Source: a virus. From it: a stretch of DNA of 25,965 bases. The translations under genes and the position numbers were made by a program. Numbering within the stretch: position 1 is the first letter of the stretch; each line of letters opens with the position of its first letter. Location: IMG/VR virus record IMGVR_UViG_3300025120_000479, positions 1 to 25,965 of that record. One strand, given 5' to 3'. Of the stretch, positions 17,220-23,306 are shown piece after piece. The notes below the pieces were generated by a model. That model was not told the DNA's origin. It did not search any database and saw only the letters and a list, made by a program, of their open reading frames with translations.

Positions 17220-17458
17220 AGGAACTTGATGGCCCGCGATTTACCGGGCAACCTTTCTATCCAGCCCCGCTCCTCAAGGCATCCTATTGTTCTGGCAATC
17301 TGACCGGGGTGACGCATGACAGTTGCCTTCTCACCGGCCACATAGCCAGCGCCCATTTCGCGCCAGGTTGGTGCAACGCCATGCACTTTGACGAACCGTT
17401 TTAGGAAGTCGTAGAACTCCCGCTGTTCAACCGTCAAGGTTACTTTACCGTCAGTCAT
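17216..17458 (-). CDS. LexA-like winged-helix DNA-binding protein
   Basis: 80 residues matching only the N-terminal DNA-binding domain of LexA: LTVEQREFYDFLKRFVKVHG, then APTWREMG, and ARTIGCLEERGWIERLPGKS ending RAIKFL. It lacks the C-terminal Ser-Lys autoprotease domain of LexA (about 200 residues), so it cannot self-cleave. It may compete at LexA-type operators or control the recombination operon. It starts inside the end of the RecT-type gene (eight-base overlap), being the last gene of the minus-strand recombination operon. Such small LexA-like helices are common near phage recombination genes. Confidence 0.7.
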   Translation of the reverse strand: MTDGKVTLTVEQREFYDFLKRFVKVHGVAPTWREMGAGYVAGEKATVMRHPGQIARTIGCLEERGWIERLPGKSRAIKFL

Positions 17459-18374
17459 CAGCGGCCTCTTTTTCTTCAGCGCCTAGACCGGCATTGTACT
17501 GCAGCCGCTTGTCGTGCAGTTCTTTGGCAAGGTCTTCATCAAGCATAGCAAACGTGTCAGCATTGGCCTCTTCCAAAGCCTTCATCTTTGTGCGCCTCTC
17601 GGCTTCCGGCAGTGACCGAGCGCGGCGAACCTTAAGCAACAGGTCATTGTAAGCATCAGCAAAGTCCATTTGCACAGTAAACGATTGCGGAGGCTTGCCA
17701 GGGATGCGAAGGGCGAACCCCTCAACCGGCTCTGGTGGAGCTTGTGGAACTTCCACAGCCTCTTGCGGCGGCTCAATTGCAGCCATTGCTCTCTCGGCTA
17801 TGGTCGGCCCTGACGGCGCTGGTTGGGGCTGTACGGGCTTCATTGGCGCGGGCATGTCCTGCGCTTCCTCGACACTAATTAACCCCTTTATCACATCGGG
17901 AAAGCCGTCACGTATAGCCAGCGACCTGGCCCGCATCTGGAGCATCCGCTGAGGGTACTGCTTCCAAGGCCCCTGCTTGCCCCACAGCCCTGCCCGCTTG
18001 GCGTCATCGACCGAGAACTTGCGCTCAATTTCTTCGACCTCACCGGCATTGTGCGACCGGGTGATAAGGCAAACGGCTGTCTCCCCGTCTAAGTATTCTT
18101 TCACGCCACGGCAGCGGTGGTCTGCCCTGACCATAGCCAGCAAGGCATCACCATAGATTGACGGCTTGCCATTGATGACGGCAATGTTCTGCAAGGCTTG
18201 CATTGGAGCCAGACCTAACTCCATGCCCCATTGGATTGCGACCAAGGTATTGGCGGGCTTGCCTTGATATTCACGGGGCACCATTGCGCTCTGGCTAAGA
18301 ACCTCACTAAACTGCATGGCCTCGGACAAGGTAGTCGGCACCAGACTATTGCGGGTGGTTACTGCGTTACTCAT
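17451..18374 (-). CDS. recT: RecT-family single-strand annealing protein
   Basis: 307 residues. The core at about 14-175 matches the RecT family: REYQGKPANTLVAIQWGMEL (34-53), GLAPMQALQNIAVINGKPSI (54-73), YGDALLAMVR (74-83) and RMLQMRARSLAIRDGFPDVI (143-162). It anneals complementary single-stranded DNA during phage recombination and usually works with a 5'-3' exonuclease, here encoded directly upstream and overlapping by eight bases. The C-terminal tail from about 175 is Pro-rich and then charged and acidic (EEKEAADD at the end), as in relatives, where it may bind SSB or regulate annealing. Family assignment is confident. The host partner and role in replication are inferred. Confidence 0.85.
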   Translation of the reverse strand: MSNAVTTRNSLVPTTLSEAMQFSEVLSQSAMVPREYQGKPANTLVAIQWGMELGLAPMQALQNIAVINGKPSIYGDALLAMVRADHRCRGVKEYLDGETAVCLITRSHNAGEVEEIERKFSVDDAKRAGLWGKQGPWKQYPQRMLQMRARSLAIRDGFPDVIKGLISVEEAQDMPAPMKPVQPQPAPSGPTIAERAMAAIEPPQEAVEVPQAPPEPVEGFALRIPGKPPQSFTVQMDFADAYNDLLLKVRRARSLPEAERRTKMKALEEANADTFAMLDEDLAKELHDKRLQYNAGLGAEEKEAADD

Positions 18375-19302
18375 TATTCAATTCCTTCACAGAAAATTTT
18401 AGGGTCTCGGTGTAGTCCTCGGTCTCAACCATTTTTTTCTTTGGCTTGCGGACGAATTCGCTTTTGATGCGGTAGCCATTGACATCAACAACCTTGATGC
18501 CAGCGTCATACATCTTATCAACCAACTCGTTCTTTATGTCCTCGCGCTCACGCTCAACCTCGCGCACCCTCGCCCGCGCTAGTGCGACCTCGGCACTTTT
18601 CTCAACGTAACCATTGGCCATGCCAGGGATGTCCGCATTCGTATCCCAGCCTTCCGGCCAGCAAACTGCAATGACATCATCGGGGTCACGGTCAGGCGGG
18701 TACTCGCCGTCATTGTCAACCAAGTCCCAAAACTCAGCGTACTTGTCTTTCATCATATCGATGCGATGGGTTGACCGTTCGACCGGGTACAGGTGCAGTT
18801 TAAAATCTTGGTCAAAGCAACCAATGATGCCCCAGTTTATGTCAGCGCAATACATTTGATGTAGAACTTGGTAAGTCCATTCAGGCTTGGGCCGACCGTG
18901 ATGGTAACGGTCCGACTTTATCTCACACACGCCGGTGCCCGACATGGTCACCTCTTCGCCATCACCATTGACCAGTGTAATAGGGTCAGCCAACTTTAGA
19001 ATGCGGTCAATGCTTGCCGCTGCCCTTGGCTTTTGAAACGGTTCAGTCGGCTCCCACATCTCGCAAGGCTTCTCACACATGCGGTTGATTCGGCTCTCCA
19101 CCATCCCGGCAATCGCTGGCTCCAAATGGTTGCCGCGCTCAAAGGCCCACTTGTATGGTTGCTCTAAGGTTTCGACCCCCGCCTTCGCCAGCTTGTGCGC
19201 CTCAAGCACTTCATGCCGGGTCTGGAATGCGGTTGCGCCCATGATGATAGCCCCTGCCTCAGAGCTACCAATCTCATATCCTGTACGTGTTAACTTTGGC
19301 AT
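18367..19302 (-). CDS. YqaJ-type viral exonuclease (PD-(D/E)xK)
   Basis: 311 residues with the YqaJ/lambda-exonuclease pattern: IGSSEAGAIIMG (11-22), FERGNHLEP (54-62, Glu61), AAASIDRIL (94-102, Asp99), VCEIKSD (125-131, the E-x-K core Glu127 and Lys129) and WTYQVLHQMY (142-151, Gln145). It would digest 5' ends of linear double-stranded DNA to expose 3' single strands for the RecT-like partner. The C-terminal half has a long charged helical stretch (ARARVREVEREREDIKNELV). Its ATG overlaps the stop of the upstream membrane protein gene (TGATG), and it overlaps recT downstream, so the three are coupled. Confidence 0.85.
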   Translation of the reverse strand: MPKLTRTGYEIGSSEAGAIIMGATAFQTRHEVLEAHKLAKAGVETLEQPYKWAFERGNHLEPAIAGMVESRINRMCEKPCEMWEPTEPFQKPRAAASIDRILKLADPITLVNGDGEEVTMSGTGVCEIKSDRYHHGRPKPEWTYQVLHQMYCADINWGIIGCFDQDFKLHLYPVERSTHRIDMMKDKYAEFWDLVDNDGEYPPDRDPDDVIAVCWPEGWDTNADIPGMANGYVEKSAEVALARARVREVEREREDIKNELVDKMYDAGIKVVDVNGYRIKSEFVRKPKKKMVETEDYTETLKFSVKELNNE

Positions 19303-19547
19303 CAGAACGGCCCCCCGTTGGCGGCGGTGCAGACGTCAGACAGCGCACAGAAAAACCAAGACGAGGCCATCAGGCCCACGCAGAACAGCGTGAAGCTGAC
19401 ACCGTCTAATATCAGGGATAAGTTGGAACTTGCTCGACTAACCTCTTGACCCTGCACGACAGGGTCAGTTGGAACTTGTGAAGATAAACTACTGTTATCA
19501 TTACACTCAGGCAGTCTCGTACGGGCTGCCACATTACAATTACTCAT
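19302..19547 (-). CDS. 81-residue membrane protein, first gene of the recombination operon
   Basis: Start ATG at 19547 with AAAGGA seven bases upstream (reverse strand). The product has a polar N-terminal half (SNCNVAARTRLPECNDNSSL) and one membrane segment near residues 50-68 (DGVSFTLFCVGLMASSWFFC), ending in a short Cys/Ala/Gly tail. It ends by TGATG overlap with the exonuclease gene. I do not recognise the family. It might anchor the recombination machinery, or be a superinfection or lysis factor. Within it are two identical 12-mers and a perfect 8-bp hairpin, listed separately. The same frame stays open upstream into the integrase gene, but the good ribosome-binding site supports the start given. 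Confidence 0.55.
   Translation of the reverse strand: MSNCNVAARTRLPECNDNSSLSSQVPTDPVVQGQEVSRASSNLSLILDGVSFTLFCVGLMASSWFFCALSDVCTAANGGPF
19421..19432. repeat. 12-mer AGTTGGAACTTG, copy 1
   Basis: Identical to 19467-19478. The two copies read in different codon phases of the 81-residue gene, so protein repetition does not explain them. Confidence 0.45.
19447..19467. repeat. Perfect 8-bp hairpin inside the 81-residue gene
   Basis: TGACCCTG (19447-19454), loop CACGA, CAGGGTCA (19460-19467). No T-run follows on either strand, so it is not a canonical terminator. It abuts repeat copy 2. Confidence 0.45.
19467..19478. repeat. 12-mer AGTTGGAACTTG, copy 2
   Basis: Starts 46 bases after copy 1, directly after the hairpin at 19447-19467. 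Related sequences are CTTGGAAGTTT at 19597-19607 and the palindrome at 19618-19632. Confidence 0.45.
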
Positions 19548-19608
19548 TATATAGTCCTTTGTTAGTAGGTTGTTTTTTGACGCAACATGCGCGATACTTG
19601 GAAGTTTT

Positions 19609-20694
19609 TTAATTAGAGTTGGAAGTTCCAACCCCTGTCTGCTCACTATTTGATATTGATAACGCCCTCCTTTTGTCAAACATTTTAATATAGCGACTCG
19701 CCTCAACCAGCGTTGAGTGACCCAACCAGGACATAATGGCTGTGGCTGACCCGTTGTTGGCCGCAATCTCCATGTCTCTGCTTTTTCTAAGGCCGTGCGC
19801 TGTTTTGCCTTGAACGCCCGCCGCCGATGCCTGTCGGCTAAACCATGACGATGCGCCTTTGACTGCACGGCTCTTTGCGTTGCCGCTGTTGGCGAACCCG
19901 CCGGTGACAATGTAGGTCATATGCTTGTCAGCTTGCGCCTCAATTGCTTTGTGCAATAGGTCTAGGTCGCGCTTAAAAGATTGTGCAAAGTGCGGCAATT
20001 CACGGTCAAAAGGTATCTCGACCAAGGTGCCTGTCTTTGACCGCCGGTATGACAGCCAGCCACCGGGGCGTATGCAGCCTGGTCCAAGCCTGACAGCGTC
20101 CACCATCGATGCGCCGGTGTAGTACAACAACTCAAACGCCATGCGCGGATGCGTGTTCAAAGCATGATGATTGCGGAACATCTCAACGTCATTGTGGTCC
20201 CACGGTATATGCCCATCAGACTTTACGACAGGCGCACGAACCATATCCTTGCTGGGGTCTACTTTCAGCGCATCAATGTGCATGAGATACTTACAGAACC
20301 CGCGCCACATTTTTAACTGCGTGTGCTGTGCGTGGCCGTGATAGTTTTTTAAATCAGCGCGGATAACGTCCGGCGTCAATGCTTTCTCAGAACCAGCGGT
20401 CTCCCTGATGCGTTCTAGGGCACGGCGGCGTACACCTTGGGTCAAGGGTGCCATTGTCGTAAAGTGCGAACTGGCGATATACTTGCTGACGGCAGCGGCC
20501 AAGCTGCCCTTGATGATTGGCCGTACAGGCTCGACGCCCGCCGCCTCAGTATAAGCTTTGAGAAACACAACAGACCCCATTGGTGCGTCAGGCATCGGGA
20601 TGCCCTTCTGCCCTACAGGCCGGTAATACCAACGCGGGTTACCTGACTTGTACTCGCCGGAGCGGTTCAGATGTTTAAGTCGTATTCCCCGCAT
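19609..20694 (-). CDS. Tyrosine recombinase / integrase with atypical active site
   Basis: 361 residues, normal for phage integrases. An N-terminal arm and SAM-like domain (1-~155) precedes the catalytic domain. Visible active-site elements are the beta-hairpin lysine YRRSKTGT (Lys220), HGLR (His300, Arg303), GHST (His326) and ASRYIK with nucleophile Tyr335. The first catalytic Arg, usually in TGxR near this point, is absent: the segment reads YYTGASMVDAVRLG (191-204), with Ser196 and Met197 where Arg is expected. Only Arg202 is near. The enzyme would integrate and, with the upstream excisionase-like protein, excise the phage. It overlaps that gene by 28 bases. Whether it is active is open. 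Confidence 0.85.
   Translation of the reverse strand: MRGIRLKHLNRSGEYKSGNPRWYYRPVGQKGIPMPDAPMGSVVFLKAYTEAAGVEPVRPIIKGSLAAAVSKYIASSHFTTMAPLTQGVRRRALERIRETAGSEKALTPDVIRADLKNYHGHAQHTQLKMWRGFCKYLMHIDALKVDPSKDMVRAPVVKSDGHIPWDHNDVEMFRNHHALNTHPRMAFELLYYTGASMVDAVRLGPGCIRPGGWLSYRRSKTGTLVEIPFDRELPHFAQSFKRDLDLLHKAIEAQADKHMTYIVTGGFANSGNAKSRAVKGASSWFSRQASAAGVQGKTAHGLRKSRDMEIAANNGSATAIMSWLGHSTLVEASRYIKMFDKRRALSISNSEQTGVGTSNSN
19618..19632. repeat. Palindrome GTTGGAA-G-TTCCAAC at the integrase 3' end
   Basis: Two perfect 7-bp arms around one central base, within the last codons of the integrase gene. The half-site GTTGGAA is shared with the two 12-mers at 19421 and 19467 and approximately with 19597-19607, so this may be part of an integrase arm-site or operator array. 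Confidence 0.4.
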
Positions 20695-20906
20695 GACACA
20701 GTACCCCGCTGGTCCTGTTCCAGTTCAAGCAAAGCATACTCAAGTTCGCTTCTCAGCCATATCTTAACGCCAGCCGCAATTCTTGGCGCGGGCATAAGGC
20801 CATCGATTACTAGCTTGTCAAAGTGGGCGGCAGAGATGCCAACAAATAAGCTGGCTTGTCCTCTTCGCATACCCTCTGGAATTATAAATTGATTATCTAA
20901 AGGCAT
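20667..20906 (-). CDS. Excisionase-like / AlpA-type HTH protein
   Basis: 79 residues with one winged-helix or MerR-like HTH: PEGMRRGQASLFVGISAAHF, then DKLVIDGLMPAPRI and KIWLRSELEYALLELE. This pattern is common in small regulatory proteins next to alphaproteobacterial integrases. AAAGGAG lies ten bases before the ATG (reverse strand). It overlaps the integrase start by 28 bases, so they are co-expressed, and it would bind att DNA to direct excision, or regulate int. It also overlaps the end of the 66-residue ORF upstream by 14 bases. Confidence 0.7.
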   Translation of the reverse strand: MPLDNQFIIPEGMRRGQASLFVGISAAHFDKLVIDGLMPAPRIAAGVKIWLRSELEYALLELEQDQRGTVSCGEYDLNI

Positions 20907-21093
20907 TGTGTATTTGCTCCTTTATCCTCGGCGGTGATACTAGTTCAATTGCATTCCTATTCTGTGTACGCCGACATTCACTCGGCGTAATGTGCATTGC
21001 TTGTTGAATTGATGGCATGACAATGTTGGCGGTTGTCCAACTGGGAACAACTAAACTCCAAACCAAGCCGGTTTTATTTAACTGACGTTTCAT
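20893..21093 (-). CDS. 66-residue ORF upstream of the excisionase-like gene
   Basis: Probably real because a strong GGAGG (plus-strand CCTCC at 21103-21107) lies nine bases before its ATG, and its end overlaps the next gene by 14 bases. The product (start MKRQLNKTGLVWSLVVPSW, middle PSIQQAMHITPSECRRTQNR) is basic, with no clear membrane segment and no family I recognise. It may be a small regulator of lysogeny, or a leader ORF for the int operon. It contains an 8-bp perfect hairpin at 20967-20989. Confidence 0.5.
   Translation of the reverse strand: MKRQLNKTGLVWSLVVPSWTTANIVMPSIQQAMHITPSECRRTQNRNAIELVSPPRIKEQIHNAFR
20967..20989. repeat. 8-bp perfect inverted repeat in the int-operon leader ORF
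   Basis: TACGCCGA (20967-20974), loop CATTCAC, TCGGCGTA (20982-20989). It may be an operator or RNA hairpin controlling expression of the excisionase and integrase. No T-run follows. Confidence 0.45.
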
Positions 21094-21111
21094 GTGTAAT
21101 TTCCTCCAAAG

Positions 21112-21132
21112 CCTAACCCAACTGTCGTTAGG
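21112..21132. repeat. 6-bp inverted repeat in the int-operon 5' region
   Basis: CCTAAC (21112-21117) and GTTAGG (21127-21132) with a 9-base loop. On the minus transcript it lies just before the GGAGG of the 66-residue ORF, so folding could affect that ribosome-binding site. Confidence 0.35.
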
Positions 21133-21159
21133 GTTCTCCGATTAATTGCAGTTTGATAT

Positions 21160-21188
21160 GTAATAGCATACACAAAATTATCTTTCTA
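21160..21188 (-). promoter_or_regulatory. Extended -10 promoter candidate for the int operon
   Basis: On the reverse strand TAGAAA (plus 21183-21188) is followed after 17 bases by TATTAC (plus 21160-21165), with TG one base before the -10 (extended -10). Transcription would begin near 21153, about 60 bases before the 66-residue ORF. Matches are 4 of 6 in each box. Confidence 0.4.
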
Positions 21189-21201
21189 AATTAGTCAAGA
21201 A

Positions 21202-21996
21202 TTACTTATTGGAACTTATGACCCCAGCTTTGATGAGACGTTTGACATAGTTGCGGGTGCTAGACGCATGCCATTTAAATGCTTTGAGCGTGTCAGGGTC
21301 GGCCGCTTTACGTGGCGTCAAGATACCTATTTTGTTAAGTTCTGACGCCATTTCGCGGTACGACATGTCTTGCTTTACAAAGGCTTTGAACAGGTTCTCA
21401 AGCTGGGTTGCATACACCAGCGCCTTGCGAGCATTTGCGGCGTTACCAGCCAGAGATGCCTCTGTTGTATCGGTCGCGCCGAGCTTGCTGATGGTGCGGC
21501 CAGACTTTGTGACATAGCTGCCCTTCTCTGCAATCTCAGCTTGGATGCGGGCCAAAGACATTTTGGTACGCTGTTTAATAACTTTGCGCTCTTGGTCTGC
21601 AAACATGATGCGGAACTTAAGGCTCGTTTCATCCAAGGAAGGGTTATCAAGCACAACGAACTTGATGTTGCCGGTGCTGACCGATTTGTCCAAGAAGCGC
21701 AAGACTTCCCAATCTTTACGCGCCAAGCGTGACAAACTGTAGACCACCATAGTCGCGCCTTGCTTCTCAGCATAGGCCATACAGTCTTTGAGGCCGTGGC
21801 GCATATCCCAAGGTGTACCTGATGAACACTCATCTTCAAACCATTCGACCGTGTAGTCACCACCATTGAGGTAAGCCTTGATTGCGGCCCGCTGGTTCTC
21901 ATTGTCTTGCTTGTCAGTGGACACACGCACATAGGCCGCGAACTTTCCCGTGTGCATTGCACCGTGGTCAGGTCTAGTTTCAATCAAGCCGGTCAT
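21202..21996 (-). CDS. Serine recombinase (resolvase/invertase family)
   Basis: 264 residues. The resolvase domain begins FAAYVRVSTDKQDNENQRAA, with Arg24 and nucleophile Ser26, and continues with FEDECSSG, GATMVVYSLSRLARKDWEVL (the S-x-x-R-x-x-R helix) and ERKVIKQRTKMSLARIQAEI (long E helix). The C-terminal part has the short recombinase or HTH region with ILTPRKA and STRNYVKRLIK. This size fits resolvase or invertase enzymes rather than the ~450-600 residue large serine integrases. GGGAG lies eight bases before the ATG. Together with the tyrosine integrase it gives this element two site-specific recombinases. It could resolve multimers, invert a segment, or be the real integrase. It is transcribed away from the RHH gene. 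Confidence 0.85.
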   Translation of the reverse strand: MTGLIETRPDHGAMHTGKFAAYVRVSTDKQDNENQRAAIKAYLNGGDYTVEWFEDECSSGTPWDMRHGLKDCMAYAEKQGATMVVYSLSRLARKDWEVLRFLDKSVSTGNIKFVVLDNPSLDETSLKFRIMFADQERKVIKQRTKMSLARIQAEIAEKGSYVTKSGRTISKLGATDTTEASLAGNAANARKALVYATQLENLFKAFVKQDMSYREMASELNKIGILTPRKAADPDTLKAFKWHASSTRNYVKRLIKAGVISSNK

Positions 21997-22048
21997 CTGT
22001 CTCTCCCGAAATTAATTTGAGCACTCACGTTTTGCTCACCTAGACAGA

Positions 22049-22077
22049 CATATAGCAACGCGCTACACATTGTACAA
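22049..22077 (-). promoter_or_regulatory. Extended -10 promoter candidate for the serine recombinase
   Basis: On the reverse strand TTGTAC (plus 22072-22077), 17 bases, then TATATG (plus 22049-22054) preceded by TGC, an extended -10. The -35 overlaps one of the two GTACAA sites, so a protein bound there would block this promoter. Confidence 0.4.
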
Positions 22078-22093
22078 GTATTAAATGGTACAA
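22070..22093. promoter_or_regulatory. Paired GTACAA operator-like sites in the divergent gap
   Basis: TTGTACAA (22070-22077, a perfect palindrome) and TGGTACAA (22086-22093), starting 16 bases apart, lie between the divergent serine recombinase and RHH genes. Spaced short sites like these suit a ribbon-helix-helix dimer of dimers. A weak rightward promoter (TAGACA 22041-22046, 17 bases, TACACA 22064-22069) would start at the first site. Binding could therefore control both directions. Confidence 0.45.
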
Positions 22094-22110
22094 ATGTTGA
22101 GGACACAGAA

Positions 22111-22305
22111 ATGACAGATAAGGCAGTCATACATTTAAGGGTCAGCAAGGAACTCCGCGACGAGTTAGAAATGACCGCAACCCTACAGCGCCGGTCAATG
22201 ACCTTCGTAGCAAACGACCTGTTACGTGCTGGACTAGACCGTCTGAACAAGGACGTTGATGCCGACATGCTGAACCTGGTCAAGATGGCTAGAAACATTG
22301 CGTAG
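22111..22305 (+). CDS. Ribbon-helix-helix (Arc/CopG-like) DNA-binding protein
   Basis: 64 residues. VIHLRVSKELRDELEMTATL followed by QRRSMTFVANDLLRAGLDRL is a typical RHH fold: one beta-strand and two helices with a conserved turn. Such proteins act as dimers that insert the strand in the DNA major groove. TTGAGGA lies about ten bases before the ATG. It is the first rightward early gene, directly after paired GTACAA sites that could be its own operators, so it is the best candidate for a lysis-lysogeny or early-gene repressor. No classical CI/Cro-type gene is visible in the window. It overlaps the next gene by eight bases. Confidence 0.7.
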   Translation: MTDKAVIHLRVSKELRDELEMTATLQRRSMTFVANDLLRAGLDRLNKDVDADMLNLVKMARNIA

Positions 22306-22681
22306 TAAGTTCGGCAATAAAAAGGTGGAGTTCGGCGGCTACAAGTTCGACAGCCTCGCTGAAGCCAAGCACTATTGGTGGACGCTGAAGCCGCGCCTTG
22401 ATGCCGGTGAAATCACGCACCTTGAAATGCAGACCGCCTTCCAGATTGAGGTGAAGGGCAAGAAGATATGCAAGTACAAGGCAGACTTTCAGTACTTCGA
22501 CCGTACAGCCACTGGCCCAGATGGCCAGCGGGGTGCTTTGGTGGTCGAAGATGTAAAGGGCATGAGGACAGCAATATATCGCCTCAAGAAAAAGCTGGTC
22601 GAGGCACAGTTCGTTGGCACCAAGATTATAGAGGTGCCCGCAAGCAAGTACCGCTCAGTTAAGTTCGCACTGCCTGAGTAA
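22298..22681 (+). CDS. DUF1064 family PD-(D/E)xK nuclease-like protein (TTG start)
   Basis: 127 residues from TTG 22298, which overlaps the end of the RHH gene. The next in-frame ATG (Met44) would cut into the conserved core, so the TTG is chosen. Pattern: MRSKFGNKKVEFGGYKFDSL at the start, AEAKHYWWTLKPRLDAGEI, then KADFQYFD (Asp63) and VVEDVKG (Glu84, Lys87), ending in YRLKKKLVEAQF. DUF1064 is a phage family with a nuclease-like core and a proposed junction-resolving or endonuclease role. Its place at the start of the early region fits replication or recombination. Confidence 0.75.
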   Translation: MRSKFGNKKVEFGGYKFDSLAEAKHYWWTLKPRLDAGEITHLEMQTAFQIEVKGKKICKYKADFQYFDRTATGPDGQRGALVVEDVKGMRTAIYRLKKKLVEAQFVGTKIIEVPASKYRSVKFALPE

Positions 22682-22682
22682 T

Positions 22683-22949
22683 ATGGAGTATTGGACCGAG
22701 ATGACAGCGAGACATAGGCGTGAGCGTCTGGAACTCGTTCAATCACTGGCCCCCTCATACTGCATCAAAGACGCCGCCAGGATACTCGACGTGGCAGAGC
22801 CAAACCTAAGAAGATACGCCAACTACTACAACATCACGTTCCAAAAAAAGCAGTACGAAAGGGAGACACATGACCTTAAACCCGTTTGCAGGAGCGCCAA
22901 GACCGGGCGAGAACGAAGAACAATTTGGCCTGAGAATGCTGGAACATGA
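22683..22949 (+). CDS. Small HTH protein
   Basis: 88 residues, starting one base after the DUF1064 stop. LVQSLAPSYCIKDAARILDV followed by AEPNLRRYANYYNITFQKK is a clear helix-turn-helix of the kind found in small phage regulators. The last ~27 residues overlap the next gene by 80 bases in another frame, which is unusually long here. A run of seven As (22843-22849) lies just before the overlap, and a +1 slip there would enter the next frame. More simply, the coding signal after residue ~55 is read-through of a small HTH gene. Function unknown beyond DNA binding. Confidence 0.5.
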   Translation: MEYWTEMTARHRRERLELVQSLAPSYCIKDAARILDVAEPNLRRYANYYNITFQKKQYERETHDLKPVCRSAKTGRERRTIWPENAGT

Positions 22950-23304
22950 ACGCCGTGACGCCAAGACAACAACGCCCCGTGGTACAATGTACCCCGACCG
23001 CCAGACCAAGCGCATCACCTTGCGCGAACCACTGCCCTGCGATGCCCGCACCTATTTGAAAAAGTTGAGCGCACAACAAAAAGAAATTGTCAGCTTCCTT
23101 ACAAACAAAGGACCGGCAACAGTCACAGCCGTATCTGAGGGCACCGGCATGAACGCCAACTCAGTAGCAGCCAACATGTCAGCCCTCGCCAACGTCAACC
23201 TTATCGTAAAGCTCCACACCATCCGCAAGAACGGGAAGAACGTGGCCGCTGGACGCAGAGATTGTTGGGTGTACGGCGCAGCATCAGCGCAAAAAGGGGT
23301 CTAG
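22870..23304 (+). CDS. Winged-helix protein, probable early regulator
   Basis: 144 residues from ATG 22870, preceded by AAGGGAG. The N-terminal ~60 are Pro/Arg-rich and acidic (NPFAGAPRPGENEEQFGLRM), and residues ~65-125 form a winged helix: LSAQQKEIVSFLTNKGPATV, TAVSEGTGMNANSVAANMSA, then LIVKLHTIRKNGKN as the wing and DCWVYG as the final strand. This is a MarR-like or replication-type DNA-binding fold. It is followed two bases later by a nuclease-like gene. Target unknown. Confidence 0.6.
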   Translation: MTLNPFAGAPRPGENEEQFGLRMLEHERRDAKTTTPRGTMYPDRQTKRITLREPLPCDARTYLKKLSAQQKEIVSFLTNKGPATVTAVSEGTGMNANSVAANMSALANVNLIVKLHTIRKNGKNVAAGRRDCWVYGAASAQKGV

Positions 23305-23306
23305 TC

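Noticed and set aside
17226-17252. GCCCG-N8-CGGGC inverted repeat as a bidirectional terminator between the convergent operons.
   Set aside because: Only a 5-bp stem, inside the LexA-like coding sequence, with no T-run on either strand.
19548-19910. Longer 202-residue reading of the 81-residue membrane protein gene, starting inside the integrase gene.
   Set aside because: The upstream part is only the other frame of the integrase gene. The good ribosome-binding site AAAGGA before ATG 19547 supports the short form.
21112-21188. Attachment site (attP) in the int-operon leader.
   Set aside because: Only weak short repeats and no tRNA fragment were seen. It is not possible to place the core from sequence alone.
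22298-22681. ATG start for the DUF1064 gene.
   Set aside because: The first in-frame ATG (Met44) would remove the conserved N-terminal core. The TTG overlapping the RHH gene fits the coupled layout.
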